44,554 nucleotides of DNA from Nocardia amamiensis NBRC 102102 (GTDB lineage: Bacteria; Actinomycetota; Actinomycetes; Mycobacteriales; Mycobacteriaceae). The stretch lies in contig NZ_BDBA01000109.1 in assembly GCF_001612745.1 (NCBI RefSeq), positions 1-44,554 on the forward strand, written 5' to 3'. Under the pieces are notes generated by a model that saw only the letters and a program-made list of their open reading frames with translations, searched no databases and was not told the origin of the DNA. The translations under genes and the position numbers were made by a program. Positions 17,263-25,882 of the stretch are shown here, one piece after another (positions within the stretch are counted from its first letter, which is position 1; each line of letters starts with the position of its first letter).

Positions 17263-18393
17263 CTAACCCACGCCGTTCTCGGTGAATATCGAGGCGCCTT
17301 TATACCGCAACGTCGTGATCTGCCAGGCCCAGGTCGCCTGGACACAGGCGATCAGATCGGCGATATGGGTCGAGACGGTTGCCGCCAGCGCGGCATCATC
17401 CGCTCCCAGGAGATCGCATCGTTCGGCGGTGACCGCGCCGACCTGCCGGAATTCCGCGAGCCGAGCCCGAACGATCTCGGCGGCGGAGTGCACGGCATCC
17501 GGCAAAGACAATCCGTCCCCGGAAGACGATCCGCGCTGGTTCAGCAGCACCGCCGGAATCAGGTTGAAGTCCGCGAGATCGACGATGCACTCCTTTTCGA
17601 AAGAGAACACGTCGTTCATCAACGCCCCGATCTCGACGGTCAGCACCCGCAACCGGCACAGGTCCCTGGCCAGTCCCGCGCGCCGGATCCGGTCCCAGGG
17701 CAGATAGTCGTCGCGACCGAACTCGCACAGCGCGATGGCCGGATACATGCCCGACACCCGGGCGCGCAGGTCGATGTACTCCGCGACGCTGAGCAATCCA
17801 CCGCGTGTGCGGGCATTCTGGTCCTGGATCGCCGGCCGCAGGTGATCGATGGTGGCCTCGATGAACCGATCGAGCCAGGCCGGATCCGCGAGGGCGGACA
17901 GCATGGCAAGGAAGACCGACGTCGCGGCCTCCAGCGGGGTCGGATCGTCCGGCGCCGCGCGGGTGCGCAATAGCGAGCACAACCGGTCGACCGCGACGCG
18001 CGCTCGTCGCTGCTCGTCGTGGTCCAGGTGCCCGAACTTCTCCCGGCCCACAGTATCGTTGAGCCAGAACAAGATTGCGTTGTACAGGCCGATGACCGTC
18101 ATGCGCTCGGCGCTGATGGCGCCGGGGTGCAGATAGGGCGTCATGCTGTTGTAGTGCTCGCCGCCCGGCTCGAGCCAGATCTCATGAGCGCGGCAGAATC
18201 GTTCGACCTCCGCACAGGCCTGCGCCCCGAACCGGTTCGGCCGGAAGTCGCGGCAGTAGTCGGCTATGTCCCAGTCGGGCGTGCTGAACATCGCGCGCAA
18301 CGACCACTGCCGACCGGTCCGCAGCAACTCCTCGTGCTGCCCGCGCATGTTCACGATGTCCCGCTCGAGCGCCGATGTGTACTCACTGACCAC
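17263..18393 (-). CDS. Class I terpene synthase-like protein
   Basis: The product is 376 residues from a GTG at 18393, with GGAG 5 nt upstream. The strongest sign is a textbook NSE triad, NDVFSFEKE, with Asn260, Ser264 and Glu268. About 150 residues upstream, where the DDxxD/E motif sits, the sequence is FWLNDTVGRE: Asn112-Asp113 replaces the usual Asp pair. RDLCRLRV before the NSE motif supplies the diphosphate-sensing type Arg. The expected reaction is ionisation and cyclisation of a prenyl diphosphate, probably C10-C20. No prenyltransferase or P450 is adjacent, so the product cannot be predicted. Confidence 0.8.
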   Translation of the reverse strand: MVSEYTSALERDIVNMRGQHEELLRTGRQWSLRAMFSTPDWDIADYCRDFRPNRFGAQACAEVERFCRAHEIWLEPGGEHYNSMTPYLHPGAISAERMTVIGLYNAILFWLNDTVGREKFGHLDHDEQRRARVAVDRLCSLLRTRAAPDDPTPLEAATSVFLAMLSALADPAWLDRFIEATIDHLRPAIQDQNARTRGGLLSVAEYIDLRARVSGMYPAIALCEFGRDDYLPWDRIRRAGLARDLCRLRVLTVEIGALMNDVFSFEKECIVDLADFNLIPAVLLNQRGSSSGDGLSLPDAVHSAAEIVRARLAEFRQVGAVTAERCDLLGADDAALAATVSTHIADLIACVQATWAWQITTLRYKGASIFTENGVG

Positions 18394-18486
18394 AACGACT
18401 CCGTCCCACACCTGGTTACTTCGCCTAAGATTCTCTCGGCTTATCACCAGTGGGACTGGTCGAATGACCAAAGTCGAGCGAGGCTC

Positions 18487-19179
18487 TCACTCCGTCGCCA
18501 TGACGTCGCCGTGCATGGTCAGCAGCAGATGATCGAAGCGGGCTCGTTGCGAGGCCGGACCGCCACCCATGGCGGGAATCTCGGTGACCAGCCGCTGCGC
18601 CAGCGTGCGCAGTTTGACGTTGGTCTCCTGAGAACGCCACTGCAGGACCCGGAACGCCTGTTCGGCGTTGATGCCGTAGACCACCATGAGCACCCCTTTG
18701 GCCTGTTCGATCACCGCACGTGATTCGACCAGCTCGGGCAGGGTGTCGTCGAGGACTTCCTGCCGGTGCTCCTCGAGAGTGCCGGACACGTCGATGAAAT
18801 AGCCGCTCGTGCCGGCCACCAGGCCCCGCTCGTCGAGCATGCGGTCGGCGACGACGAGCACGTGATGGATCCGCCCGGAGGTATCGATGACGCGGTGGCG
18901 GCCGCACAACGGCTCCCCGGTACGCATGGCGACGTCGATGGACCGGGCGACCAGCGCGCGGTCGTCGGGGTGCTTGTGCGCCAACAGCAGCTCGGTGCTG
19001 GGTTGCGCACTTCCGGCGGCGTAGCCATAGAGAGCCGCGACTGCATCCGACCATTCCCATCGCTGATCCGCGAACCAGAAACGGAAGCTACCCACGCTCT
19101 GCGGCGTGCCCGCGACGACACTCTCGACCGCGGAGGCGCTTGTCAGCGCGAGGTCATCCATCCTCGTCACGCGGGTCAT
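18487..19179 (-). CDS. PAS and ANTAR domain protein (RNA-binding antiterminator type)
   Basis: The 230-residue product has a PAS fold at about 28-133 (FRFWFADQRWEWSDAVAALYGY; HKHPDDRALV; RIHHVLVVADRM). An ANTAR domain follows at about 150-205 (ESRAVIEQAKGVLMVVYGINAEQAF). ANTAR proteins bind paired RNA hairpins and prevent transcription termination when their sensor is triggered. No cognate two-hairpin leader is evident in the window. I chose the ATG at 19179; an internal ATG at 19161 is also possible. A longer upstream frame has low-complexity sequence and is not supported. Confidence 0.85.
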   Translation of the reverse strand: MTRVTRMDDLALTSASAVESVVAGTPQSVGSFRFWFADQRWEWSDAVAALYGYAAGSAQPSTELLLAHKHPDDRALVARSIDVAMRTGEPLCGRHRVIDTSGRIHHVLVVADRMLDERGLVAGTSGYFIDVSGTLEEHRQEVLDDTLPELVESRAVIEQAKGVLMVVYGINAEQAFRVLQWRSQETNVKLRTLAQRLVTEIPAMGGGPASQRARFDHLLLTMHGDVMATE

Positions 19180-19654
19180 TATCCAACCGTCCCACCCTCG
19201 AATCAGCGCGGAACGCAATCCGAAATCGAACTGTAGCAAACTTTTCGCATCCCTTGAGTGTGGGACTATTTCCGAGAAAAAGAGGGGATTCGGCGCAGCG
19301 CGCACCCCGTTGGCAACTAGCTCGCAACGGACCGGTGGCGCAGCATCCGATACTGCGGCCCGCCGGGCGCCCGGGCGCCGCCAGTCGGCGACATTCCCCT
19401 TGGTGGGAAGAATGGCGCCGATCATCCCACGAGTATCGGTACCGCGGTGCGGCCTACCCTCGGGCCTGGTTTGGCCCCTGGCTTCCCCGCAATCGTCCGC
19501 GTCCAGGAAAACACTGACCATAATGCGGATCACTGGAGGTAGTCTCTGTTGCTGTGCCCCGCTTTCGTCGCAGATCCGCTGCGTGAAGGCCGAATTCACG
19601 GGAGAACGCCGTAACGCGTTCCAGCAAGTGCGCAAGACCGAAAGGGTTGTTCTG
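19180..19654. other. 475-bp divergent intergenic region
   Basis: No gene is supported. It holds a 14-bp GC palindrome at 19366-19379 (GGCGCCCGGGCGCC) and a plausible -10 element CATAAT near 19519-19524 for the downstream XRE gene. The last 100 bp include a palindromic AACGCGTT and the AAAGGG ribosome site. Confidence 0.5.
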
Positions 19655-20515
19655 ATGGCAGGCAAGCGCACCGTACTGACCGTCCGGTTGCGTCGTCTGG
19701 CGGCAATGCTGCACGAGATGCGCGAGAACGCACAGCTCAGCAAGGAGGAGGTCAGCGCGAAGACCGGGATCAACGTCACCACGCTGTACCGGATCGAGAC
19801 CGCGCAGGCCCGCCCACAGCGCCGCACCCTCATGGCGATGCTCGACCTCTACAAGATCGGCGACGATCAGCGCGAAGACGCCCTGGAACTACTATCGGAC
19901 GCGTTGAAACCCGGGATGTCGCGCGCCTACGAGGGCAGCGTGTCGGAGGTGTACGCCGCCTACATCAACTTCGAGTCCGAGGCGCTGTCCGCCCGCCACT
20001 ACCAAACCTCCATCATCCCAGGGCTTTTGCAGACCTACGAGTACGCGACGGCGGTGATCGACACCTCGATGCCGAAGCTGGAGGCGTCGGTGATGGAGAG
20101 CAGGGCGAAGGCCAGGATGGATCGGGCCGCCAACCTCGCCAAAGAGGAGCCGCTCGAGCTCTGGGTGGTGATGGACGAGGCCGCGATCCGGCGCACGGTC
20201 GGCGGCCCCTCGGTGATGCGCGGCCAGCTCGAGCGGCTGCTGCAGGAGACCAAGCGAAAGAACGTGATCCTGCAGATCCTGCCGTTCGACGCGGGCGCGC
20301 ATCCGGGCATGGCCGGCCCGTTCACGCTGCTGGATTTCCCCGATCCCGCCGACCCCGAATTGGTCTATGTCGAGGGCATCGCGGGTGACGAGCTCATCGA
20401 GGGCCACAACGAGATCCGGCGCTTCGGCGTCATCTTCGACCAGCTGCGCGCCATGGCGTTGAGCCCGCGCGACTCCGCGACCATGATCGTGGAAGCCGCC
20501 CGCCGGATGGACTGA
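19655..20515 (+). CDS. XRE-family regulator with DUF5753 (Scr1-type), orphan
   Basis: The 286-residue product starts at the ATG with AAAGGG 8 nt upstream. An XRE helix-turn-helix occupies about 9-62 (LRRLAAMLHEMRENAQLSKEEVSAKTGI; TLYRIE). The DUF5753 sensor-like domain runs from about 105 to the end, with SIIPGLLQTYEYATAV, VMDEAAIRRTVGGP, ILPFDAGAHPGMAGPF and the ending seen in the family. Such regulators are normally followed by a small DUF397 gene. Here none is present: an APC permease starts 105 bp downstream. The similar gene at the right end of the window does have the partner. Confidence 0.9.
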   Translation: MAGKRTVLTVRLRRLAAMLHEMRENAQLSKEEVSAKTGINVTTLYRIETAQARPQRRTLMAMLDLYKIGDDQREDALELLSDALKPGMSRAYEGSVSEVYAAYINFESEALSARHYQTSIIPGLLQTYEYATAVIDTSMPKLEASVMESRAKARMDRAANLAKEEPLELWVVMDEAAIRRTVGGPSVMRGQLERLLQETKRKNVILQILPFDAGAHPGMAGPFTLLDFPDPADPELVYVEGIAGDELIEGHNEIRRFGVIFDQLRAMALSPRDSATMIVEAARRMD

Positions 20516-20620
20516 GGGACCCGGCCGCACCGCCGTAATTCGTCCCAGGTAATCGGCCCGGCTCACGACTATTTCCGCACGGAGTGGGTACTCTCGGCCT
20601 TACTGCCGAGGGGAGGACGC

Positions 20621-22009
20621 ATGTCCGACGTCACCGTGAATCCACCAGCCCACTCCGAGCCCGAACTGAAACGGGTGATGGGGCCGGGGTTGCTGCTGCT
20701 GTTCGTCGTCGGTGACATTCTGGGCACCGGCATCTACGCGCTCACCGGCAAGGTGGCCAACGAAGTCGGCGGCGCCGTGTGGGTGCCGTTCCTGGTCGCG
20801 TTCCTGGTCGCGCTCATCACCGGCTTCAGCTACCTGGAACTGGTCACCAAGTACCCGCATGCCGCGGGCGCCGCGCTGTACACGCACAAGGCGTTCGGCA
20901 TCCACTTCCTCACGTTCATGGTCGCCTTCGCGGTGATGAGCTCCGGAATCACCTCCGCATCCACCGCCTCGCGAGCCTTCGCGGCCAACTTCGCCGAAGC
21001 CTTCGACCTGGATATCGGCAACGGCATCGCCGTGACGGCGATCGCGCTGGTGTTCATGACGGTGGTTGCGGCGGTCAACCTGCGCGGGGTGAGCGAGGGC
21101 GTAAAGCTCAACGTGCTGCTCACCTGCGTGGAGCTGACCGGACTGCTGATCGTCATCGCGATCGGCCTCTGGGCGCTGGGCTTCGGCGACGGCGATTTCT
21201 CCCGCATCGTGGAATTCGACACCGGTGAGCGCACCGCGGTCGGCGGCGTCATCGTGGCCACCACGCTCGCGTTCTTCGCCATGGTCGGGTTCGAGGACTC
21301 GGTGAACATGGCCGAGGAGTGCAAGGAACCGAGCCGGATCTTCCCGAAGGTTCTGCTCGCCGGACTGTTGATCACGGGGCTCATCTACGTGCTGGTGTCC
21401 ATCAGCGCGATCGCGCTCGTCCCCGCCGGCGAGCTCGGCCAGGGCGATACGCCGCTGCTGAAGGTGGTCGAGGTCGGCGCTCCTGCCTTCCCGACGCACA
21501 TCTTCGCTTACATCACCATGTTCGCGGTGGCGAATTCGGCGCTGATCAACATGCTGATGGCCAGCCGCCTGATCTACGGCATGGCCAGGCAGAATGTGCT
21601 GCCGCGACCGTTCGGCCACGTCGGCGAGCGGCGCCGAACCCCCTACAACGCGATCATCTTCACCACGCTGCTCGCGCTCGGCCTCATCCTGTTCGTCGGC
21701 GAGGTGCCCGAACTCGGTGGCACGACGGCCTTGCTGCTGCTGGCGGTGTTTACCGTGGTTAACATCGCCGTGCTGGTCCTGCGGCGAGACAAAGTGGCAC
21801 ACAAGCACTTCCACACGCCGACGCCACTGCCGATCCTTGGCGCGCTGAGCTGCGGCTTCCTCGTCACACCGTTCACCGACCGCAATCCGGCGCAGTACGC
21901 CATCGCCGGCGTGCTGCTGGCCATCGGCGTCGCGCTGTGGGGCCTGAACTACCTGGCCATCCGTGCCATGCGGGCGCAACCCCTGGCCACCGAGCCGCCC
22001 GCGGAGTGA
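20621..22009 (+). CDS. APC superfamily amino acid permease
   Basis: This 462-residue integral membrane protein has about 12 hydrophobic helices. The first contains the APC hallmark GDILGTGIYALTGKVA (the unwound substrate site). Later signatures are FAMVGFEDSVNMAEECKEPSRIFPK and SRLIYGMARQNVLPRPFG. It probably imports an amino acid or polyamine with protons; the substrate is not readable. It follows the XRE regulator by 105 bp on the same strand, so control by that regulator is possible. Confidence 0.92.
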   Translation: MSDVTVNPPAHSEPELKRVMGPGLLLLFVVGDILGTGIYALTGKVANEVGGAVWVPFLVAFLVALITGFSYLELVTKYPHAAGAALYTHKAFGIHFLTFMVAFAVMSSGITSASTASRAFAANFAEAFDLDIGNGIAVTAIALVFMTVVAAVNLRGVSEGVKLNVLLTCVELTGLLIVIAIGLWALGFGDGDFSRIVEFDTGERTAVGGVIVATTLAFFAMVGFEDSVNMAEECKEPSRIFPKVLLAGLLITGLIYVLVSISAIALVPAGELGQGDTPLLKVVEVGAPAFPTHIFAYITMFAVANSALINMLMASRLIYGMARQNVLPRPFGHVGERRRTPYNAIIFTTLLALGLILFVGEVPELGGTTALLLLAVFTVVNIAVLVLRRDKVAHKHFHTPTPLPILGALSCGFLVTPFTDRNPAQYAIAGVLLAIGVALWGLNYLAIRAMRAQPLATEPPAE

Positions 22010-22033
22010 CCAATCGCGGGCTCCCGCAGCGCA

Positions 22034-22090
22034 TTACCTACCGCCGGTATGTCCGGTTCCGCGGATGACGAGTGGCCGCGATGTAGGTAA
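22034..22090. promoter_or_regulatory. Spaced inverted repeat before the ImmA-like peptidase gene
   Basis: TTACCTAC (22034-22041) and GTAGGTAA (22083-22090) are perfect 8-bp complements, 41 bp apart. The right arm overlaps the ribosome-binding site of the next gene, so pairing in RNA could hide it, or the arms could be two halves of an operator. Confidence 0.35.
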
Positions 22091-22101
22091 GGTTGGCGCC
22101 G

Positions 22102-22599
22102 ATGACCAGCATGGAAGCGCGCTTGGGTGATGCGACCCGAAGCGTGCCGCTCCCCAGTCCGTGGAACCTGACCGTCTATCTGGCCGCGGTGGCCGCGCAC
22201 CGCGGCCGCTCGATCAGCCTGCACCCCGTCCCGAAAGCGATGCTGGCCGAAACGGGCTGCGGCGGCGGCGGTCTATGGGTGGCACGCAAGCACGACGACA
22301 TCATCGTGTACGACGCCGCGGCGACCGGCCGCAACGCCGATCACATCATCCTGCACGAAATCGGTCACATGCTGCTGGGGCATCACAAGGACGCCGAGCG
22401 TGGCGATCCGTTGCCGCGCACGCTGGCCGTCATCCTGCCCTCGATCTCGCCGCACTCCATCGAACATGTGCTCGGCCGTGCCGAATTCGGCGCCGACCGG
22501 GAGCGGGAAGCGGAAGTGTTCGCCGACATGACCATGGTCTACTCGACTTTGCCGCAACGGCGCTCTCGGTCGTTCCGGCTGTTCGGCCGGGGGAAGTAG
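22102..22599 (+). CDS. ImmA/IrrE-like zinc metallopeptidase
   Basis: The 165-residue protein carries the zinc motif HEIGH at 85-89 inside IILHEIGHMLLGHH. A third ligand is likely the Glu in DREREAEVFADMTM, so the gluzincin-like active site looks complete. ImmA/IrrE proteins cleave XRE-type repressors. The ATG at 22102 has AGGTAAGG 9 nt upstream. No XRE gene is adjacent: the upstream XRE/DUF5753 gene lies beyond the permease. It converges on a DUF4254 gene with no gap between stops. A second, different ImmA-like gene lies at 36.6 kb. Confidence 0.82.
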   Translation: MTSMEARLGDATRSVPLPSPWNLTVYLAAVAAHRGRSISLHPVPKAMLAETGCGGGGLWVARKHDDIIVYDAAATGRNADHIILHEIGHMLLGHHKDAERGDPLPRTLAVILPSISPHSIEHVLGRAEFGADREREAEVFADMTMVYSTLPQRRSRSFRLFGRGK

Positions 22600-23052
22600 C
22601 TACCAGCTGTCGTAGTGCGCCTCGGGTAGTCGCCTGGCACCGGTGCGCAGGTCGTCGATGAGATCCTGGTAGCCGTCGGCCAATTCGTCGATCCGGACCC
22701 AGGCATCGTAGAAGACGGCGTCGGGCGCGTGAGCGAGGGCTACGAACGCCTGCGCGGCGAGCATGGCCAGCCGGTCCACCATTCTGCCCACGGTCTCGGT
22801 GTGTTCGGGCGCGGCGGGACGCGGGATCGGCGCCGCCAAGGTGACCCAGCGGTCGATCCCGCGCACCAATTGCGCCCGTCGCCGGTCGAGTTTGTCGCAC
22901 CGGCTGTGCGGAGTGCGCTCGCGAGTCTGGTGCAGCTGAGCCAATTCACCGGCCGCCTCCAGCATCGGGTGGTCTATGTGTGGCAGGCCGCGAAAAGCCG
23001 CCAGCAGCAGTTCTTTTCCGGGAATCGCCCGATCTTCGGACGTCTGATTCAT
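22600..23052 (-). CDS. DUF4254 domain protein (paralogue 2 of 3)
   Basis: The 150-residue product shares the DUF4254 pattern: LAQLHQTRER, DKLDRRRAQLVRGIDRW, HTETVGRMVDRLA, WVRIDELADGYQDL and a terminal GARRLPE. It diverges from the other two copies at the HTES motif (HTET). I chose the ATG at 23052; a GGGGG ribosome-site candidate lies about 8 nt upstream, and nearby in-frame GTG or ATG starts at 23061 and 23067 are possible. Its stop abuts the stop of the ImmA-like gene, and the two are convergent. Function unknown. Confidence 0.78.
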   Translation of the reverse strand: MNQTSEDRAIPGKELLLAAFRGLPHIDHPMLEAAGELAQLHQTRERTPHSRCDKLDRRRAQLVRGIDRWVTLAAPIPRPAAPEHTETVGRMVDRLAMLAAQAFVALAHAPDAVFYDAWVRIDELADGYQDLIDDLRTGARRLPEAHYDSW

Positions 23053-23313
23053 CCTCAGCACCCCCATTCCGACCAGGGCTGACGCGGTGCGATCGCGTCC
23101 TCGATGCCTTGTCGCGCCGGTGTTCCGGCACTGCCCGAACATCCACATGTGCCCAGCGTGACCGAGACCGGCGTGCTCCGCGCCCATTTCACGCGGTTCC
23201 GCTCACACGACACGCCCATCGACCGGATTCCCGGCGCCCTAGCGCCTGCTACAAGCCGTGGCAAACATCCAGTGACCTCGCTTTTTTCAAAGACAGGTCC
23301 GGTTTTCCGGCGA

Positions 23314-24303
23314 CTACTCGCCGCCGAGTCGACACGCCAGCCAATCTCCGGCGAGTCGGGCATATGCCGCTTGATGGGCGCGCAGGCGCGGCGAACGCGG
23401 CGGCCCCGGCCTACGGCAGGCGGCCGCCCAGTAACCGGCGAGCGCGCAGACGAAGGCGTCGACCGCCGCGGGATCGACGTCGCACATCACCGGATGGGTA
23501 GCGAGAATCGGGTCCGGGTCCACACCGGCAGCCGCGATCGACGGCGCCAGCGCGACGAGGTCGATCCAGGCAGCGCCCCGGCAGGCCCACGCCCAGTCGA
23601 CCGCCAGCACCACCCCGTCCGCCCGCCGCAGCAGGTTGTCCGGGCGAAGATCGGTGTGCAGCAATGTATCTCCCGCCGCGTACACCAACCACGTCGCTTC
23701 CAGCTCGGCCAGCGCCGTCAGGTGGCGGACGGACCAGCTATCCAGGTCCGGTGGCGGCCCGTCCGCCGCGAACTCCCGCCAGCCGACCAGCGCCGGCCCA
23801 TAGACCTCGGCCATGGTCGGCACATCCGGCAACGGACTCGGCGTCAACTCCGTGGCCAACCGCGCCACCAGATCGAGGGTGTCCCGCAACTCTTCTGGCT
23901 CGTCCAGCCGCGGAAACGCTCCCGCCACATCGTCGAACCCCGCGACGAACCAGCCCTCGATCTCCTCTGCGAACCGGCACCGCGGCGCGGGCGCGGTCAC
24001 GGGCAGCCGCCCGGCGACACTGGCCTCCGCCCGGTACACCGGCGCGAGCGCGTCCTGCGCCTCGATCGCTTTGACGAACATGGCGGCACCACCTACCGTC
24101 CTTACTCGCGCCGCCACACCATGACTGAATCCGCCGCGCTGATCCACTGCCGCACTCACTGCGTCCCCCACCAGTCGGTCTATTCCCGCATGCACAGCGC
24201 CCGGCAGCTCCGCCCACCGGGTCCGGCACGCGGTGCCCTGGTAATCCACCATCAGACCATGGTCGAAGGTCGGGCCCCTGAGCACCATCGAATTACGATG
24301 CAC
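23314..24303 (-). CDS. APH/ChoK-like phosphotransferase
   Basis: The product is up to 329 residues with an aminoglycoside-phosphotransferase fold. The catalytic loop is LLHTDLRPDNLL (Brenner motif with Asp and Asn), followed by VVLAVDWAWACRG in the place of the DFG-like metal Asp. AAMFVKAI in the N-lobe supplies the ATP-binding Lys. Many actinobacterial members do not confer drug resistance, and the substrate is unknown. Starts are uncertain: GTG 24303, ATG 24288 or ATG 24252 are all in frame, with AAGGGG immediately before 24303. Confidence 0.82.
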   Translation of the reverse strand: MHRNSMVLRGPTFDHGLMVDYQGTACRTRWAELPGAVHAGIDRLVGDAVSAAVDQRGGFSHGVAARVRTVGGAAMFVKAIEAQDALAPVYRAEASVAGRLPVTAPAPRCRFAEEIEGWFVAGFDDVAGAFPRLDEPEELRDTLDLVARLATELTPSPLPDVPTMAEVYGPALVGWREFAADGPPPDLDSWSVRHLTALAELEATWLVYAAGDTLLHTDLRPDNLLRRADGVVLAVDWAWACRGAAWIDLVALAPSIAAAGVDPDPILATHPVMCDVDPAAVDAFVCALAGYWAAACRRPGPPRSPRLRAHQAAYARLAGDWLACRLGGE

Positions 24304-24434
24304 CCCTTGGTCTGCCCGGACTACGAACGCTTACGCGAGCTGATCGGCCGGGAGTCGCGCGAGATCGGGCTCATGATGGCGATAGCCTGACGATCGGCGC
24401 TGGCGGAGTCCGAGCATACAGCGATGTTTCCCGG

Positions 24435-25580
24435 CTAGGACTGTGGCGGCTTGACGACGCCGACGAGCGATCCTGCGTTCATGGCATAACTCTGGTTCCG
24501 CAAAGCATCACCGGAATTGCCTTCGATGGTGTTGATCCGGCCGGTTCTGGGGTCGACGGATTCCACGATTCCCACATGGTCCGGGGTTCCATCGCCCTCC
24601 CAGTCGAAGATGATCATGTCACCTTTCTGGGCATTCGCTATATTCGCCGCCAACCCCATGTGCTTGGCGTCGTTCCAGATGGCGGGCACGTAGTTCTGGT
24701 TGGTCCAGTCGACGTTGTAACCGGCCTGGTCCCACACCCAGGTGGAGAAGGCCGCGCACCATGCGTCGTTGATGTTGTAGGGGGCCTTGTAGAGTTTGCC
24801 GTCCGGGCCGCGGAACATCGGGACATTGTTGCCGCCGCTTTCGGAAACACCGAGCTTCAGCTGCTCTTGCGCCTTCGCGACGATATCGTCCCTGTTTCCG
24901 CTACCGGGGGCCCAGCTGGCGCTGCTCGCGGTCGGCGCCCACGGAGCCAGGTTCCCGGCATCCGGCGCGCTGCCGTAGGGGTTGCGGGGGAGGTCCGGCA
25001 TCATTTGGTAGATACTCTCGGCGTCCCTCTGCATGCCGCTGTCCGCATCCTCGATCCTGTCGTGCACACGGTCCACGGCCTCCAGAATCAGGCGCAGCAA
25101 CCGGACTTCCTCGGCGGCGGCCAGGTGCCAGCTGCCATCGGGCGACTGGGTCAGCTGATGCTGCCCACCCAGCTCGGCTTTCAGCCCGTCTACTATCCCC
25201 AACACGTCCTGGAACGCCTTGTTCGACGTGTCGAAACTCGCGATGGCGCTTGCCTTGACACCGTTGTTCTGCGATCGCAGTTGCGTTGCCTTGTCCAGGA
25301 ACAAGCCGCGCTTGTCGTCGTAGTTACCGGTCATCGCCGACGATTTCGCGTCGAGCTTCTGAGCACCGTCCTTGGTGAGCTCACGCCCTTCCTCGCTGAG
25401 CAGATCGTTGTCCGCCAGCCAAGCGATCATGTCCTGTTGTCCGCCGTTCCAACCGGACGCGAACAGCACGATCGAGCGCTGCATATATTCTTCCGCCGCC
25501 TCGACGACCGCTGCGAGACCGGCACTGGCGTAGGCGGGAGGGTCGAGATTGATTTCTATGTCTTGGAAGGTTGTGGTCAT
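24435..25580 (-). CDS. WxG-motif protein with C-terminal CHAP amidase domain
   Basis: The 381-residue product has a helical N-terminal half with WNG at 44-46 in a helix-turn-helix setting (FASGWNGGQQDM) and a second long helical pair near 90-195. A Pro/Ser-rich linker follows. A CHAP domain covers about 265-378: Cys275 (DAWCAAFSTWVW), His335 (TPDHVGIVE) and Glu353/Asn355 (TIEGNSG) form a complete catalytic set. CHAP enzymes cut peptidoglycan amide bonds. There is no signal peptide, so the WxG helical hairpin suggests type VII (ESX) export. The ATG has GGAG 7 nt upstream. Confidence 0.82.
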   Translation of the reverse strand: MTTTFQDIEINLDPPAYASAGLAAVVEAAEEYMQRSIVLFASGWNGGQQDMIAWLADNDLLSEEGRELTKDGAQKLDAKSSAMTGNYDDKRGLFLDKATQLRSQNNGVKASAIASFDTSNKAFQDVLGIVDGLKAELGGQHQLTQSPDGSWHLAAAEEVRLLRLILEAVDRVHDRIEDADSGMQRDAESIYQMMPDLPRNPYGSAPDAGNLAPWAPTASSASWAPGSGNRDDIVAKAQEQLKLGVSESGGNNVPMFRGPDGKLYKAPYNINDAWCAAFSTWVWDQAGYNVDWTNQNYVPAIWNDAKHMGLAANIANAQKGDMIIFDWEGDGTPDHVGIVESVDPRTGRINTIEGNSGDALRNQSYAMNAGSLVGVVKPPQS

Positions 25581-25882
25581 GCACGCGCTCCACCCGGTGC
25601 GGCCCACACAGCCGGTCTCCGCTCGCCGACAAACAGCATCCGCAACCTCACTAGCCCATGACCGCCGGACGCCGTGGCGGCATACCCTCTATGCACCACT
25701 GAGTATCGAATATTCCCAGCATTAGTAACTCACGGCGCTCGGCCCGCCGTTCGAGCGGCACACCGCCGCGCCACCATGGCAGGTCCTGATCGGTGGTTCG
25801 CGTAGCACAGCGCCACATGGCATGAGGGGAAATACGCAGGCCCCGACGGCGGCAGATGGATCGAGGCAGCCTGCCGAGCCGC
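25581..25882. other. 302-bp spacer, no gene seen
   Basis: The region separates two genes on the same strand and should contain the promoter of the CHAP protein. Apart from a small GC-rich hairpin near 25661-25675, I see nothing distinctive. Confidence 0.5.

Noticed and set aside
20600..21979. Long minus-strand frame opposite the APC permease
   Set aside because: It is a His/Asp/Arg-rich shadow of a membrane protein gene, with no plausible domains.
23280..23313. Terminator after the phosphotransferase gene
   Set aside because: CCGG-AAAA-CCGG and a short A-tract are present on the coding strand, but the stem is only 4 bp and there is no U-run in the right position.
24298..24390. Possible 30-codon plus-strand ORF (MHPLVCPDYERLREL start)
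   Set aside because: No ribosome site, it overlaps the start of the divergent phosphotransferase gene, and no family is recognisable.
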